NCBI GenBank assembly: GCA_036426205.1
Contig: CM071570.1
Location: forward strand, 4,663,872 to 4,727,871
Direction of reading: 5' to 3'
DNA length: 64,000 nucleotides
Source of the DNA: Ascaphus truei
Lineage: Eukaryota > Chordata > Amphibia > Anura > Ascaphidae
Positions 1 to 10,849 of this stretch are shown one piece after another (position 1 is the stretch's first letter; each line of letters begins with the position of its first letter). Made by a program: the position numbers and the translations under genes. Under the pieces are notes generated by a model that saw nothing but the letters and a program-made list of their open reading frames with translations, was not told the origin of the DNA and did no database searches.

Positions 1-790
1 GAGAAGGGGAACACGCGTGACCTGCGACCGCGAGACGGCCTGCAGAGGCAGGGAGGAGGGAGCAGGTGGATCAGGGAGACCAGCAGAGGAGCATGTGTGC
101 ATGCCCATCGTGGGCTGAGAGAGTGTACACACCGGTCACGTCACCAGGTGCGCGGAATGCCGCGCAGCGGGCACCATGGAGGGAGGAGGCAACGGGAAGG
201 ATGCCACCACGGGGGAAGGTAATGCGGGTACCGCAGGAGAGAGGGAGCAGGGAGGATCATAGGAGGGACTCAGGGACCGCGTGGGTTTGCGAGACCTGCG
301 GGGAATGCGCTGCGGCAAGGGGAGAGAGGTGGAAGTCAAAGGAGAAGAGTAGGAAGGAGTAGAAGGGGCAACAGGAGATGGGAGAGAGGGACAAGGAGGG
401 GAAGGAATCTCCTGAGTCGTCACATACAGAAAGTATATATATAGATAAACTGTATTTTAGTTATGTTTTAAAAGGTACCGGCAGGAAGCTTTTCCTCTGC
501 CCAGCAATGAATGTATAAACACGCATATATGTTGGGAGTAAGGAAATTAATATTAGACAGGAGATGACACTTGGGGTTGTGTAATCCTGGGCTTTTGAAA
601 TGCATAGCAGAAAATCTCTGACCTTCAAAGAACTAGAGGTGTTAAACTTTTGTTCCCAGGCAAGAGTGAGGTAGACTGTGTGGCATCCCTTAAGGAAACA
701 TGGTGCATATGCTAAGTAGCAAGTGGCCAGATGGGGGAAGATTACATTTCTGTTGCACATGCTCTGTGCAAACCATGAAGCCACTTTTGC
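1..790. other. No recognised gene; GC- and purine-rich start
   Basis: Bases 1-420 are rich in G and A with many GGGAGGA-type runs; open frames on both strands have low-complexity composition and no family I recognise. Bases 421-790 are ordinary AT-rich sequence. The edge of an LTR-retroelement leader would be one explanation for the purine-rich part, but nothing decides it. Confidence 0.3.
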
Positions 791-799
791 CAGTAGTTC

Positions 800-1350
800 C
801 TAGCATGGACTGAACAGGGATTGGTGGGTTAAATGTTCCCACAAAGGGGATTTGGCATGCATGTTAGAGATAGGTCTGTGAACCCTATAAACCTGCCCGT
901 CGAGCTATCCTCTGTGTGATTCATGACATATCCAAGCTTTGAACAGGATTCTGGTTGAGTACAGCATAGCGGTTTCCGGACGCAAGGGGTTAACAACATT
1001 GTAACAAAGGATTTACCCCAAATTCAGGAATCCGTTAGCCCTGGTGACCCCCAAACGTATTCTAATGAACAAGAACGACATTCCTTCAGTTGGCGGAGGT
1101 ATTAGATCGGCAACATGCGATCTAGCCAAACTGACTTTATATCAGATACTGCATTTCTTGCGCTTTCGTTCAAAGGACAATTTATTTTGTTTCCCCATCC
1201 CAGTAAGTGTTGTATTAAGTGTATTCTGAGGTTGTTGTGTGTTTGACTATCAAGGAAATAAATGACAATTTATTTTGCCCGCCTTGTTATGCTCAATCGA
1301 GAATCCCAAAAATATAAAAGTGTTAATAAGTACTGGTCCACCGTGACAGT
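800..1350 (+). repeat. LTR-like fragment, copy 1 of a family also at 63.4-63.97 kb
   Basis: This stretch matches 63380-63965 in the same orientation. Shared landmarks in order are CTATAA followed by a C-rich stretch and CTATCCTC, GGGTTAA-AACAT, GATTTACCCCAAA, TTAGATCGGCAA, GCGATCTAGCC, a run ending TTTGTTTCCCCATCCCAG, and AAGGAAATAAAT then CAATTTATTTTG. A TATA-like CTATAA about 350 bases before an AATAAA is the layout of an LTR promoter and polyadenylation region. No coding region of the same element is attached to either copy. Confidence 0.45.
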
Positions 1351-1534
1351 GATAACATCCAGCAAGAATTCACCCCACTTGGAGGCGGATGCCATCGCGG
1401 TTGACGACGTCGCTTGATCAACAGATCCCTGTTGCTAAGTCGGCCGCACCGAGTACTGGAGAACTCGTCAGGTACCGCAACAAAGTGCACCAGCGTTTCA
1501 AGGGCAGCGCAACCATACACACATTTGGGTGGGC

Positions 1535-3835
1535 CCTGGATATTGGAGAAAGTACATCAGGGTATTGGTGCCTGGCCCCGATGGCATACATCCAAGAGTT
1601 CTCAAGGAGTTAAGCTCAGTAATAGCAAAACCATTATATTTAATATTCAATGTATGGAAAGAATAAGTTGCATGGTGCTCTAAACCAAAATCACAACAAA
1701 CAATAATTGACTTAAATGGGCAGCGGATTACCCCTCCAAAAACGACAAAAGATAAGGCTAGGAGATTGAATTACACCCATATACCTGTTGGATGTGTAAC
1801 TGGAAAATAAAGTCCCACATGCAATGAGGTAAGGACAGTATACACCTGCTGGTGTCCAACATTAGTACAGCATCATGGTAATGACATGGGGTAAAAAACA
1901 AACCTTGCAGCCGCTATTGAAAGAGGAGAGTGAAAGGCTCCCTTGAGAGTACTGTATAACTCACGTATTGTAGAGCCTGCTGTGTCACTTCTCCTGGGGT
2001 GTACCGTGCCTCCGTTGTTATTGATGAACAGGAACAGGGAAGAAAAAACAAAGCACTGGTTCCACTGAAGTAAAAATAAACACAGAGGTGCTTTCCCACA
2101 ATAAAAGTTTTAATGGATCCAACTTTTATTGTGGGAACGCACCTCTGTGTTTATTTTTACTTCAGTGGAACAAGTGCTTCGTTTTTTCTTCCCGATTCCT
2201 ATTTAATATTCAAGGACTCCATTTCCACAGGCTCAGTACCACAAGATTGGCGTAAAGCAGATGTGGTGCCTATATTTAAAAAGGGAGCTAGATCACACCC
2301 GGGGAATTACAGACCTGTAAGTCTGACTTCAATAGTAGGGAAACTACTTGAAGGTTTAATATGGGATAATATTCAGGAATACCTAATGGAAAACAAAATT
2401 ATTAGTAATAGTCAGCATGGATTTATGAAGGATAGATCTTGCCAAACTAACCTTATTTGTTTCTTTGAGGAGGTAAGTAGGAATTTAGACCAGGGTAATG
2501 TAGTTGATGTGGTCTACTTAGATTTTGCAAAGGCTTTTGATACGGTTTCACACAAGAGTTGGTGTACAAAATAAAGAAAATTGGACTCAGTAATAATATA
2601 TGCACCTGGATTGAAAACTGGTTAAAGGACAGACAACAGAGGGTTGTCATAAATGGAACTTTTTCAGGTTGGGCTAAAGTCGTGAGTGGAGTACCTCAAG
2701 GATCGGTCCTGGGACCCCTGCTTTTTAACTTGTTTATTAATGACATTGAGGTTGGGATCGAGAGCAAAGTCTCCATCTTTGCTGATGATACTAAATTGTG
2801 TAAGGTAATAGAATCAGAGCAGGATGTAATTTCTCTTCAGAAGGACTTGGAGAGACAGGAAACGTTAGCAGGTAAATGGCAAATGAGGTTTAATACAGAT
2901 AAATGTAAGGTTATGCATTTGGGATGCAAGAATAAAAAGGTGACTTACAAATTAAATGGAGATATATTGGGGGAATCCTTGATGGAGAAGGATTTAGGAG
3001 TGCTTGTAGACAGCAGGCTTAGCAATAGTGCCCTATGTCATGCAGTAGCTACAAAGGCAAATAAGATCTTATCTTGCATCAAACGGGCAATGGATGGAAG
3101 AGAAGTAAACATAATTATGCCCCTTTATAAAGCATTAGTAAGACCACACCTTGAATATGGAGTACAATTTTGGGCACCAATCCTAAGAAAAGACATTATG
3201 GAACTAGAGAGAGTGCAGAGAAGAGCCACCAAATTAATAAAGGGGATGGACATTCTAACTTATGAGGAGAGGCTAGCTAAATTAGATTTATTTACATAAG
3301 AAAAGAGGCGTCTACGAGGGGATATGATAACTATATACAAATTTATGCAGGGACAATACAAGGAGATTTCAAAAGAACTATTCATCCCACGGGCAGTACA
3401 AAGGACTCAGGGCCATCCCTTAAGGTTGGAGGAAAGGAAATTTCACCAACAACAAAGGAAAGGGTTCTTTACAGTAAGGGCAGTTAAAATTTGGAATTCA
3501 TTACCCATGGAGACTGTGATGGCAGATACAATAGATTTGTTCAAAAAAAGGTTGGACATCTTTTTAGATGGGATAGGTATACAGGGATATACCAAATAAG
3601 TATACATGGGAAGGATGTTGATCCAGGGATTAATCCGATTGCCAATTCTTGGAGTCAGGAAGGAATTAAATTTTCCCCTTAATGGGGTTTTTTGTTTGCC
3701 TTCCTCTGGATCAATAAGTAAGTATAGATATAGAATAAAGTATCTGTTGTCTAAATTTAGCATAGGTTGAACTTGATGGACGTACGTCTTTTTTCAACCT
3801 CATCTACTATGTATCTATATAACTATGTAACCTAA
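1535..3835 (+). pseudogene. CR1-type LINE, reverse transcriptase part, 5' truncated and broken
   Basis: This is a non-LTR retrotransposon reverse transcriptase that copies its own RNA at a nicked target site. The frame begins at the GPDGIHPRVLKEL motif (about 1570), is interrupted by a separate insertion, then resumes with DWRKADVVPIFKKG and NYRPVSLTS (2245-2330), DFAKAFDTV (2520), GVPQGSVLGPLLF (2690) and the catalytic FADD (about 2780). The C-terminal part carries RRATKLI and IWNSLP. The 3' tail has the CR1-like ending GGTTGAACTTGATGGAC and TATGTAAC at about 3765-3830. Breaks: a frameshift near 2560 and an in-frame TAA at 3297. The endonuclease and ORF1 are absent, as in the usual 5'-truncated copies. 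Confidence 0.9.
1651..2213. mobile_element. 549-bp insertion inside the CR1 LINE plus its 14-bp target duplication
   Basis: The 14-base sequence TATTTAATATTCAA occurs at 1637-1650 and again at 2200-2213. Removing one copy plus the DNA between restores the LINE reading frame (PLYLIF followed by KDSISTG), so this is an insertion with a 14-bp target-site duplication. Its right part (2037-2196) is a hairpin: about 70 bases containing TTCCACTGAAGTAAAAATAA and CACAGAGGTGC are repeated in inverted orientation around GGATCC near 2117. The length of the duplication suggests LINE-driven retroposition. I recognise no SINE head. Confidence 0.8.
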
Positions 3836-5735
3836 TGTACTTTAGGGAACACTCACTGGTGGTATTGGGCTAGGTGTGCCTTGTACTGTGTGCTACGGAT
3901 TGTTATTATATAGTGCGTTCAGTAAAGGTAATTGTTATATACAGTGTGTGTTTACTATTGCTTCCTGTGAGGGGCTCTCTCACTACGCTGGGATCCCTCG
4001 CAGGTGGAGGCGCTGCATCGAGGTGATAAATATGTAACGGGTATTCCCCCCCCCCAATCGCAGATATAGTGTGGGGTGTGGAGAACATACAGTGTTACCA
4101 GGTGTGGTGCATATACCTGCAGGCTCACAGGAGGCCTGAGCCTCCGCTAGTGAGAGCCTGGGGTGAATCCTCTGGAACGTTTCTTTGTTTCAGCGCCTCC
4201 ACCTATGTAGGATTCTATGGGTATGTAGAATAACCCTAACATAGGAACCACATGCAAATAATCAGTACACCATATGTATGATAACCAATACCTTTTACTT
4301 GTGCTCACATGAACCATATAACATCAACATAATAACGGGTGTCCCTCTCTAGAGGAGACACTGACTATTGCGTCTCACAGGACGCTTCCCCCTACACCGG
4401 GTGATCCCACCCCGTGTCCATCAATCCCCGCACAATGTGTCCCGCACTCTTTAGGTGAGAATATGGGTGACTGCGCAGTCACTAACAAATGGAACTGTTG
4501 GTGCACTTGTTGACAAAAGGGGTTACCTGCCGAGTGCTCCTGCACTCGGGCCTGCAAGGACTTCGCAAAGGATCTGTTGCTCTGGGATCCCGTCTGATCC
4601 AGTCCAGTGAATCCTTGCTTGGGGTCTGCCAGGGGCGATCCCACCCTGCAGATAGTCTTTCTCTCTGGGCGCAGACTTAAGCCCAAGTCTCCTGGCAGGA
4701 AGCGCAGTGTCCGCTGTGTCCCTATCTATTACTGGCACTACATGACACAGCCCCTAACCTCGGGCCTGTCCCTGTTGCACCACAAACTGGGGAGTGAGGA
4801 CCTCTCTGGGACCTAAGGGGTTAATAACCTGCTCCGTTCCCCTTACTCTTCCCAGTCCTGACTCTCCCTAACAACTAAATAATGGGGCAGCTACGCGCTG
4901 CAACCTACTGGATGCGTACAGCAAACGTGCTGCACAAATACTCTGCCTTCTTGTCAGGCCTCACAGCACTGCCAGCCGTGACCCTGACAAGACAGCACAC
5001 TCACGCACTAAGGGCAGCGTCCCTATCTTGGGCCGTCCCTCAGCACTTACCCACTAACCTGGTGGGGAGTTGGGGCCTACCTGGGATGTGGGGGACCTTA
5101 CGCGGTGCAGGAGCTTCACTCACTCCCGGCACCCTTCCTTCTCCTACAGCTCCCCAGCTCCAACTAACTGCGTAGTTGCAAACCCAAACAATGTATCTAG
5201 TGGATCCTGCAGAGTCATTCTCCAGCCCTATTGGCTCCCTGGGGTCATGTGGCTCTGCCCCTATGCACCCTGGGGGATGACTACCCTTCTCTGCGCATGC
5301 GCGATCTGTTTTGGGGCCTCCCACGCTAGCTGGCTATTGCGCATGCGCAACCATAATCGCAATGGCGGCGCCCTGCTTCCCGAGCCGCCGGGACCGCAGC
5401 AACGCGATCGCGGCCTTAGCAACGGCCCGATCGCGTCCCCGGCAACCAGCCTGCTCGCGGAGAAAGCGCGCTACTCCCTGCTCCGGCCCCCACCTTTGGA
5501 AGCAGCCGTCAGGTCCGTCGCTGGCTCCGGTGGCACCCGCAACCACGCTGCTCCAAGGGAGGGGGGTCTCTAGGAGCTGCTGGAGACCAGGGCTACAAAT
5601 ATATCACTGCAGACTCTCAGTGGCAGAGGCTTAGGCCCTCTGTGAACCAACAGGTAACGGCAGTACCGGTAGTCTCTTTAGTCAGGAGGAAAGAGAGCTA
5701 CAATTGTAATCCCCAACTGCAACATAATGTTTTCC
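3836..5735. other. No gene recognised; GC-rich segment in right half
   Basis: ORFs here are short and without recognisable domains. 3840-4870 is mixed-composition DNA; 5280-5640 is CpG-rich and holds the two GCGCATGCGC palindromes annotated separately. It could be an LTR or a host promoter fragment; no downstream coding exon is visible. Confidence 0.3.
5292..5349. promoter_or_regulatory. Paired NRF-1-like palindromes in CpG-rich DNA
   Basis: TGCGCATGCGC occurs at 5292-5302 and TGCGCATGCGCA at 5338-5349, 46 bases apart. Both fit the palindromic nuclear respiratory factor 1 site. An AATGGCGGCGCC sequence, which resembles a YY1 or start-site motif, follows at 5361. This combination is typical of vertebrate CpG-island promoters, but no exon can be assigned, so the regulatory role is inference. 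Confidence 0.35.
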
Positions 5736-5739
5736 TATA

Positions 5740-6340
5740 ATGCAGGAAGAAGTCACATTTCCCGTTAAAGATCCTAAAATCTCAAAATCTCCAAGTCCAG
5801 ACGGCTTTTCCATAAATATTATAATACTCTGGCAGATATATTATCCCTTCATCTTGCCAGCATGTTTTATACATGTATTACTTTGTCAAAACTTCCCTCT
5901 GAGATGCTGCAGGCGACCATAGTCACTATCACTAACGAAGGAAAAGATCATAATATTTTCTCAAACTATATCTTTACTTAATACGCAAACAAAATTACAC
6001 CGTAAAAGTCTTACAAAATGGATGGGAATGGTCCTCCCTTTTCTGATACATCCTGATAAGCTGGATGTCATACCCAGGAACCAATCCACAGACAACACTA
6101 GAAGAAAAATAGATCTTCTACATTACGTGTGGTCTAAGAAAAAAAAATCTTCTTTCTTTTGATGTAGAGAAGACCTTCCACAGATTGACCTGGCAATAAA
6201 TGTTGAAAGATATGAGGGTATTTGACTGTGTTCTTCTCTTTTTAGCCAAGTTTTACTTTACTTACATTTCAAATATGCAAAAAAAGCTTTTATAGGGATG
6301 TCCTATAATTCCTATTATAATTGAGTATTCAGGAATTTAG
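5740..6340 (+). pseudogene. Decayed L1/Tx1-clade LINE reverse transcriptase fragment
   Basis: Across three frames the translation follows the L1/Tx1 reverse transcriptase order: SPSPDGFS (about 5795, the SPGPDGF motif), then LPSEMLQATIVTI (about 5895), a SNYIF remnant of the YRPISLLN block, LSFDVEKTFHRLTW (about 6153, the catalytic DAEKAFDR block) and a GCPIIPII remnant of GCPLSPLLF (about 6298). Several stops and frameshifts separate them. Both ends are indistinct. The order of five family motifs makes the call firm even though each is degraded. Confidence 0.7.
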
Positions 6341-6444
6341 GAACCATTTCAGTCTAATATATTTGAAAAAAAAAGTCATAAAGAAGAAATACTGTAGCCC
6401 ACAAACCCTGACACCAGAATACACCAGTTGTATCTCCTGCTTAC

Positions 6445-6736
6445 CTGTGGGTATCTGTAGATCCCAGTAAGTCCTGCTATTGAATAGGTGGATGAAGACA
6501 TCATGTGTCCTATAAAGGCCACCACTTTACTATTCACATTACAGCTGTAGTTGGGAACAATTTTCTGCGCTCCTGTTAATATGTTTAGTGCGCTCTCTAT
6601 GGCTTTACTTTCCAAAAGACATGAGTCGTAAATCTGGAATCCCAGGGTAATGTTTGGTAGGAGCTTTGACTGTTTATTTATCTCTTCAACAGCAAAAATA
6701 AAGGCCATGATGTGTCGGAAATAACGAAAAGTTTCT
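6445..6736 (-). CDS. Vomeronasal type-2 receptor, single exon of the ligand-binding domain
   Basis: V2Rs are family C G-protein-coupled receptors in chemosensory neurons that bind peptides and amino acids through a large extracellular Venus-flytrap domain. This 292-base exon is bounded by an acceptor (TTCTTACAG just above 6736) and a donor (GTAAGC at 6444 downward). It is open throughout and encodes about 97 residues. Diagnostic motifs are FRHIMAFIFAVEEIN, LLPNITLGF, YDSC, PNYSC, VVAFIGHMMSS and GIYRYPQ at the donor, where V2R genes split before the ISYG exon. This matches exon 2 of the usual six-exon layout. No exon 1 or 3 is recognisable within several kilobases; the downstream side runs into a decayed LINE. 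It may belong to a gene with long introns or be an orphan exon of a pseudogene. Confidence 0.8.
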
Positions 6737-6761
6737 CTGTAAGAAGATAGGATACATAGGA

Positions 6762-6863
6762 TGGCAAGCTATACAATGTAATATGTATTATGTTGAACTC
6801 CCTCCTTTATTTTGGCAAGCTATACAATGTAATATGTATTATGTTGAGCTCCTTCCTTTATTA
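6762..6863. repeat. 51-bp tandem duplication beside the V2R exon
   Basis: Two units of 51 bases (6762-6812 and 6813-6863) start TGGCAAGCTATACAATG and differ at only a few positions. They lie about 25 bases upstream of the exon's acceptor side. Confidence 0.8.
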
Positions 6864-7175
6864 GCCTGTACCAGCTCTGTTGGGAGACTATTCCGTGAAT
6901 CCACCACTATTTCTGTAAAGAAGTACTCACATTTTACTCTGAGCCTCCCAACCTCGAGTTTGAATGTGTGATCACTTGTTTTAGCAATTCTATATCTCTG
7001 TAATGTGTTTTTCTTCTGTACTTTGTTTAACCCTTGAGGTACAGTATTTCACAATTTCTATCACATCCCCCACTCCATTCTCTTCTCTAACTGTACATTT
7101 TGAGATCCTTTCTTCTTTCCTGGTAGTTTTCACATCATGCACAATTATAGTAAAAAAATAATAATTGAACAACCT
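6864..7175 (-). repeat. Probable CR1-like LINE C-terminal remnant
   Basis: On the minus strand one frame reads FKLEVGRL, then YFFTEIVV and SRNSLPTELVQA, which resembles the FFTxRVVxxWNSLPxEVV block near the C-terminus of CR1-type LINE proteins. The rest is degraded and the assignment rests mainly on this block. Confidence 0.4.
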
Positions 7176-8170
7176 CTAATTGTTATGTCCTTATGAAGAT
7201 ACAGATGTAGTTAGCCTTAATGTTTTCAGGGCCACGAATGCACACAGTCTTTTATCGCACTGATTGCAGCGCCGAAAACAGAAAGGATTAACGCTTTGTA
7301 GGGTCCATGTTTCTAAATGGAACCCCTGCAGCGTTAATACTTTGCTTGCTTCACTGAAATAACCCCCATACTTGTTCTCCATTTGCTCACGGATGAGCGG
7401 AGAGGAGCTATGGGGGTTCCAATCCTGCAGCAGATACCCGATTTCCTCTGCTCCACACTTTGTCTTCATCCGTTTGCAGTCATTGCCGGCACTCACTCTT
7501 CCTTTTCCAGCATTGTCCAACCCCCTTTATGACGTAGGAATTTTATAGGTCTATTTTCCCTCATCTATGTCATCAACGGGTTAGACAGAACATTTAACAA
7601 TGCCCAACCCCTTTGGTAATGTAATTGACCGAATATGGAGTATGGAATGTGAAGGAGTATGCCCCCTTGTGTTGTATATATCTATATTCAGACATCATGA
7701 GGGGTTGGACTGTGCTGGAGCAGGGAGAGTGAATTCTGGTTGCAGGTCGGTGAGGACAGCACGTGGAGCAGAGGAGGTCAGGTGAGGGGTTATTGTAGGG
7801 CTATTGTACAAGCAGAGGATTAGGATATTTGGTTGCTGTCTTTTTGCCACCACCAAATGACTGCCAGCATTTGACCAAAAAATGAGCCTTGACCGCAGTC
7901 GATCTGCCACTGGAACCTCCACTGCTGGCTGCTTATAGGGGATAGAACGTTTTAACGGTTAGGATTCACGGGAGACCAGGCATTTACACCTTTTTTCTAG
8001 GATTATACATTGAGCAAAACAGGTAAAGTTAAATAAATTGTAAATTTATTCGCAGGAAAATTCATACACACAATGATACACAAACTACATAAGAAGAGAC
8101 CCACTTACTGGGGAACTGGGGTAAAAACTACACTTTCCTAGCTAAATGGTACTTGAAACAAGAGTCTTTA
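7176..8170. other. No gene recognised
   Basis: A 109-codon minus-strand ORF (7191-7520) has several cysteines (FCFRRCNQCDKRLC) but no family I recognise, and it does not resemble a V2R first exon. The remainder is unremarkable. Confidence 0.3.
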
Positions 8171-8179
8171 GTTGATAGG

Positions 8180-8458
8180 GACTATGGGCTTTATGCAGTA
8201 AGCAACGAAAAGCAGTTTTTCACAATTTTTTCGCCAATAATGCCTCTCAAATTCAGTAAGCACCGATAAGGTCTCGAAAAGTCCAAAAATCGTCATTTTT
8301 TTTGCCGGGGAAAAAAATAATCGGCGGCCGCGTCCCGGTAAATCACTTTTCGGCACTTATCAGGACTTTTTGAAACCCGCTCAATTCTAGTAGCCCCGAT
8401 CAGCTTTTCGCAGCTGATCGGCACTCTAGAATGAAGATTTTTCCGCCAATCATGAGCA
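8180..8458. repeat. Possible MITE-like fragment
   Basis: The edge GGGCTTTATGCAGTAAGCA resembles, in inverse orientation, GTGCTTACTGCATGAGGCCC at 59416-59440, suggesting two members of a family with such ends. Internal short palindromes (CAGCTTTTCGCAGCTG) are present. A matching right end could not be fixed. Confidence 0.3.
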
Positions 8459-8460
8459 CT

Positions 8461-8499
8461 CCCTTGAGAAAGGTCCTGTTGTTAGGACCGAAACGTCGG
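8461..8499 (+). ncRNA. Structured motif related to Penelope-type hammerhead ribozymes, copy a
   Basis: The motif is CCCTTGAGAA followed by a perfect hairpin (AGGTCCT, loop GTTGTT, AGGACC), then GAAACGTCGG. The hairpin plus GAAAC plus GTC matches the right half of a hammerhead ribozyme, but the CUGAUGA core strand is replaced by CUUGAGA, so catalytic activity is unlikely. GAGCACTC at 8453 and GAGTGCT at about 8538 could form an enclosing stem. A second copy at 37226-37263 keeps the stem but changes the loop. Confidence 0.45.
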
Positions 8500-9640
8500 T
8501 TGATTTTGCCTTTTAAATACATCGTTTTGGACTTTACCATGAGTGCTGTCTCATTTCTTGCTGCGTGGTCCTGGATCTCCTGGTCTGCCTGGTAAGGAAC
8601 TCTGTTACCTATCCAATACCTATGGGATATGCACCTATCTTTTATCTTTATGTGAGAGCCATCTGTCCTTGTTTACTATATATATATATATATAGTAAAC
8701 AACAAAACAAACAAAAAAATGAAGTAGCGCCTCTATATAAACCTAATTAGTAAAGAGAACCGGTAGCTAATCACATAGGGTGCTTGTTGGGGTGACTAGT
8801 TTAAAACTAATACACAATGATAGAGACTAAAAATGCAATGCAATGTGAATACTAATTCACTACTTGTAACTAAATTAAAAATACCTCTGTAGGTTTAAAA
8901 ATACTAACTATTTAATAGCACAAAAATTAAAAAAGTGAAAAAGTAAAAATGAAACAAATACAAAAAACAAAAACAAAAAAACCTTCATTATTTAAAAGTC
9001 CTGTTCCAATGATAATAGCACCAAGTTCTTGCAGCCCGTTTCAAAGGGATCACCAGTCCCTGACCATATCTGAAAAAAGAAAAGAAAAAACAGGCGCACA
9101 CCTAGTGCATTAACATAATAAAAATTGTATTTCAAGGAACATAAAATCTATCAAAACTCACAAGGTTAAAGCAATAAAATAGCGTGTATGAGATTGGCTC
9201 TCATGTGCCGTCGGCTCGATCCTCTCTGTGTAGCTCCAAATGCTGGCGTCGTCACGTGACTCCCCTCGTGTAGCCGGTGAAGCGAAAGCTCACATGCAAT
9301 GTTCGGCTGGGAAGAGACCCTCTAGACAGCAAAGGTCCTCCAGGTCCTCTGTGGTTAGGTAGTCGTGGAGCCATCTGATACACACCAAGGAAGGAGTCTC
9401 TGGCAGCAGCTGGCCTCGATGCTTGTGGGCAAATGGCGGTCTCAAGCTAGTCACGCCCATATATATATATATATACAATGTTCGACAAACCTATACATCT
9501 GCACACCCCGGGCAAGTGGATTTAACATCGTGGTGAGCGCCTATTGGCCCAAGCAGCACACGTGTTTTTTTTTTAATTTTCCCTGCTTGCGCTGAAAAAA
9601 CCCCCAAAAAACTCCCCCTATCTGACTGCTGACTGGCACG
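8500..9640. other. No gene; simple-sequence and interspersed repeat DNA
   Basis: A TTTAC(TA)nGTAAA palindrome lies at 8666-8699. The A-rich 8690-9110 segment resembles the tails of the hammerhead-like repeats, and an (AT)n tract lies at 9459-9476. ORFs are short and unsupported. Confidence 0.3.
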
Positions 9641-9644
9641 CGCT

Positions 9645-9988
9645 ACCAGGCTTTGTGGGTGCACGGCCAGGCTCTATATGAGCCCGCCCCTATCGAGTGG
9701 CCATTCTTTTTGCCAGGAGATCTGTTGGAGAGTAAGTGCTCTCTGTGCCTGTGCGCAATCCCCCTGGTCCCCACATGGCTTACGTACTCACCCCGCGGCC
9801 TCTCTGCTCCTTCCCAACCAGGCTTTGTGGGCGCACGGCCAGGCTCTATATGAGCCCGCCCCTATCGAGTGGCCATTCTTTTTGCCAGGAGATCTGTTGG
9901 AGAGTAAGTGCTCTCTGTGCCTGTGCGCAATCCCCCTGGTCCCCACATGGCTTACGTACTCACCCTGCGGCCTCTCTGCTCCTTCCCA
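9645..9988. repeat. 172-bp tandem duplication
   Basis: Two adjacent 172-base units (9645-9816 and 9817-9988) begin ACCAGGCTTTGTGGG and end CTCCTTCCCAA, with only a few differences. ORFs over them are a by-product of the duplication. Confidence 0.9.
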
Positions 9989-10039
9989 ATGCCGCCTGTA
10001 CGTCCTCCCTCAGGTGCGTTGGCACTCCCCTTCCCCCGT

Positions 10040-10192
10040 GCGGCTCTCCGATGGTCCGTCCACCCGTGCAGCTTGATGGTCTATCCGCCAGTGTGGCTCT
10101 CCGATGTCCCCCCCACCCCCCGTGCGGTTCTCCAATGTCTGTCTCCCCGCGCGGCTCTCCGATGGCGCCCCCCCTCTGCGGCTCTCCGATGT
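10040..10192. repeat. Degenerate minisatellite
   Basis: About five copies of a unit centred on GTGCGGCTCTCCGATG, spaced roughly 25-40 bases, lie directly before the GT tract. Confidence 0.6.
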
Positions 10193-10193
10193 C

Positions 10194-10243
<50 letters not shown>

Positions 10244-10365
10244 TGTTGTTGTGTGTGTGTGTGTTGGTGGGTGTTTGTGTGTGTGGTGTGTGGGTGGTGT
10301 GACTGATGACTGGTGTGACTGAGTGTGGCCTGCTGTGACTGATTGTGACTGTGTGTGTGGTGTGT

Positions 10366-10411
<46 letters not shown>
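10194..10411. repeat. (GT)n microsatellite, interrupted
   Basis: Near-perfect GT runs at 10196-10235 and 10350-10410 flank a GT-rich stretch with GTGACTGA interruptions. Confidence 0.95.
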
Positions 10412-10414
<3 letters not shown>

Positions 10415-10618
10415 CATATTTAGAAAAAAAAGCCAGATGTGAATGACTAGTTTCCTGCACCCCTTAACCAGTGTCTGGACGCCCCTGCTTCACAATATTT
10501 AAAGCAGCAATCCCACCTGGGATCTTACCTGATCTGCAGTCCCTCAATGTCCAGGTACCTCATTCCCTCAATGTTATACATGGTATAGGGCAGTTAAGAT
10601 ATATAGGGTAAATAAGAG

Positions 10619-10658
<40 letters not shown>

Positions 10659-10815
10659 GGGGAGGGTACCATATACAGTGGTTGACAAATCACCCAAAAA
10701 TCTACACGCCGAATATTTTTTTTTGTATATACAGTATATATATATATATATAAATATATAGATATAGAATCTTATACAGTGGTTGACAAATCACCCAAAA
10801 ATCTACACGCCGAAT
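10619..10815. repeat. (AC)n tract and a 39-bp direct repeat
   Basis: (AC)n occupies 10621-10655. The sequence starting ACAGTGGTTGACAAATCACC occurs at about 10676 and again at about 10777, 101 bases apart, with an AT-rich spacer. Confidence 0.8.
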
Positions 10816-10849
10816 AAAAAATCTATTCGCCACCTATATAAATCTAAAT

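Noticed and set aside
7191..7520. 109-codon minus-strand ORF as a possible V2R first exon
   Set aside because: No signal peptide or GGLFPIH-type motif, and no donor in the expected frame.
9678..10460. Overlapping ORFs of 130-190 codons on both strands
   Set aside because: They are translations of the 172-bp duplication, the minisatellite and the GT tract; composition is cysteine/valine or histidine/threonine repeats with no domain.
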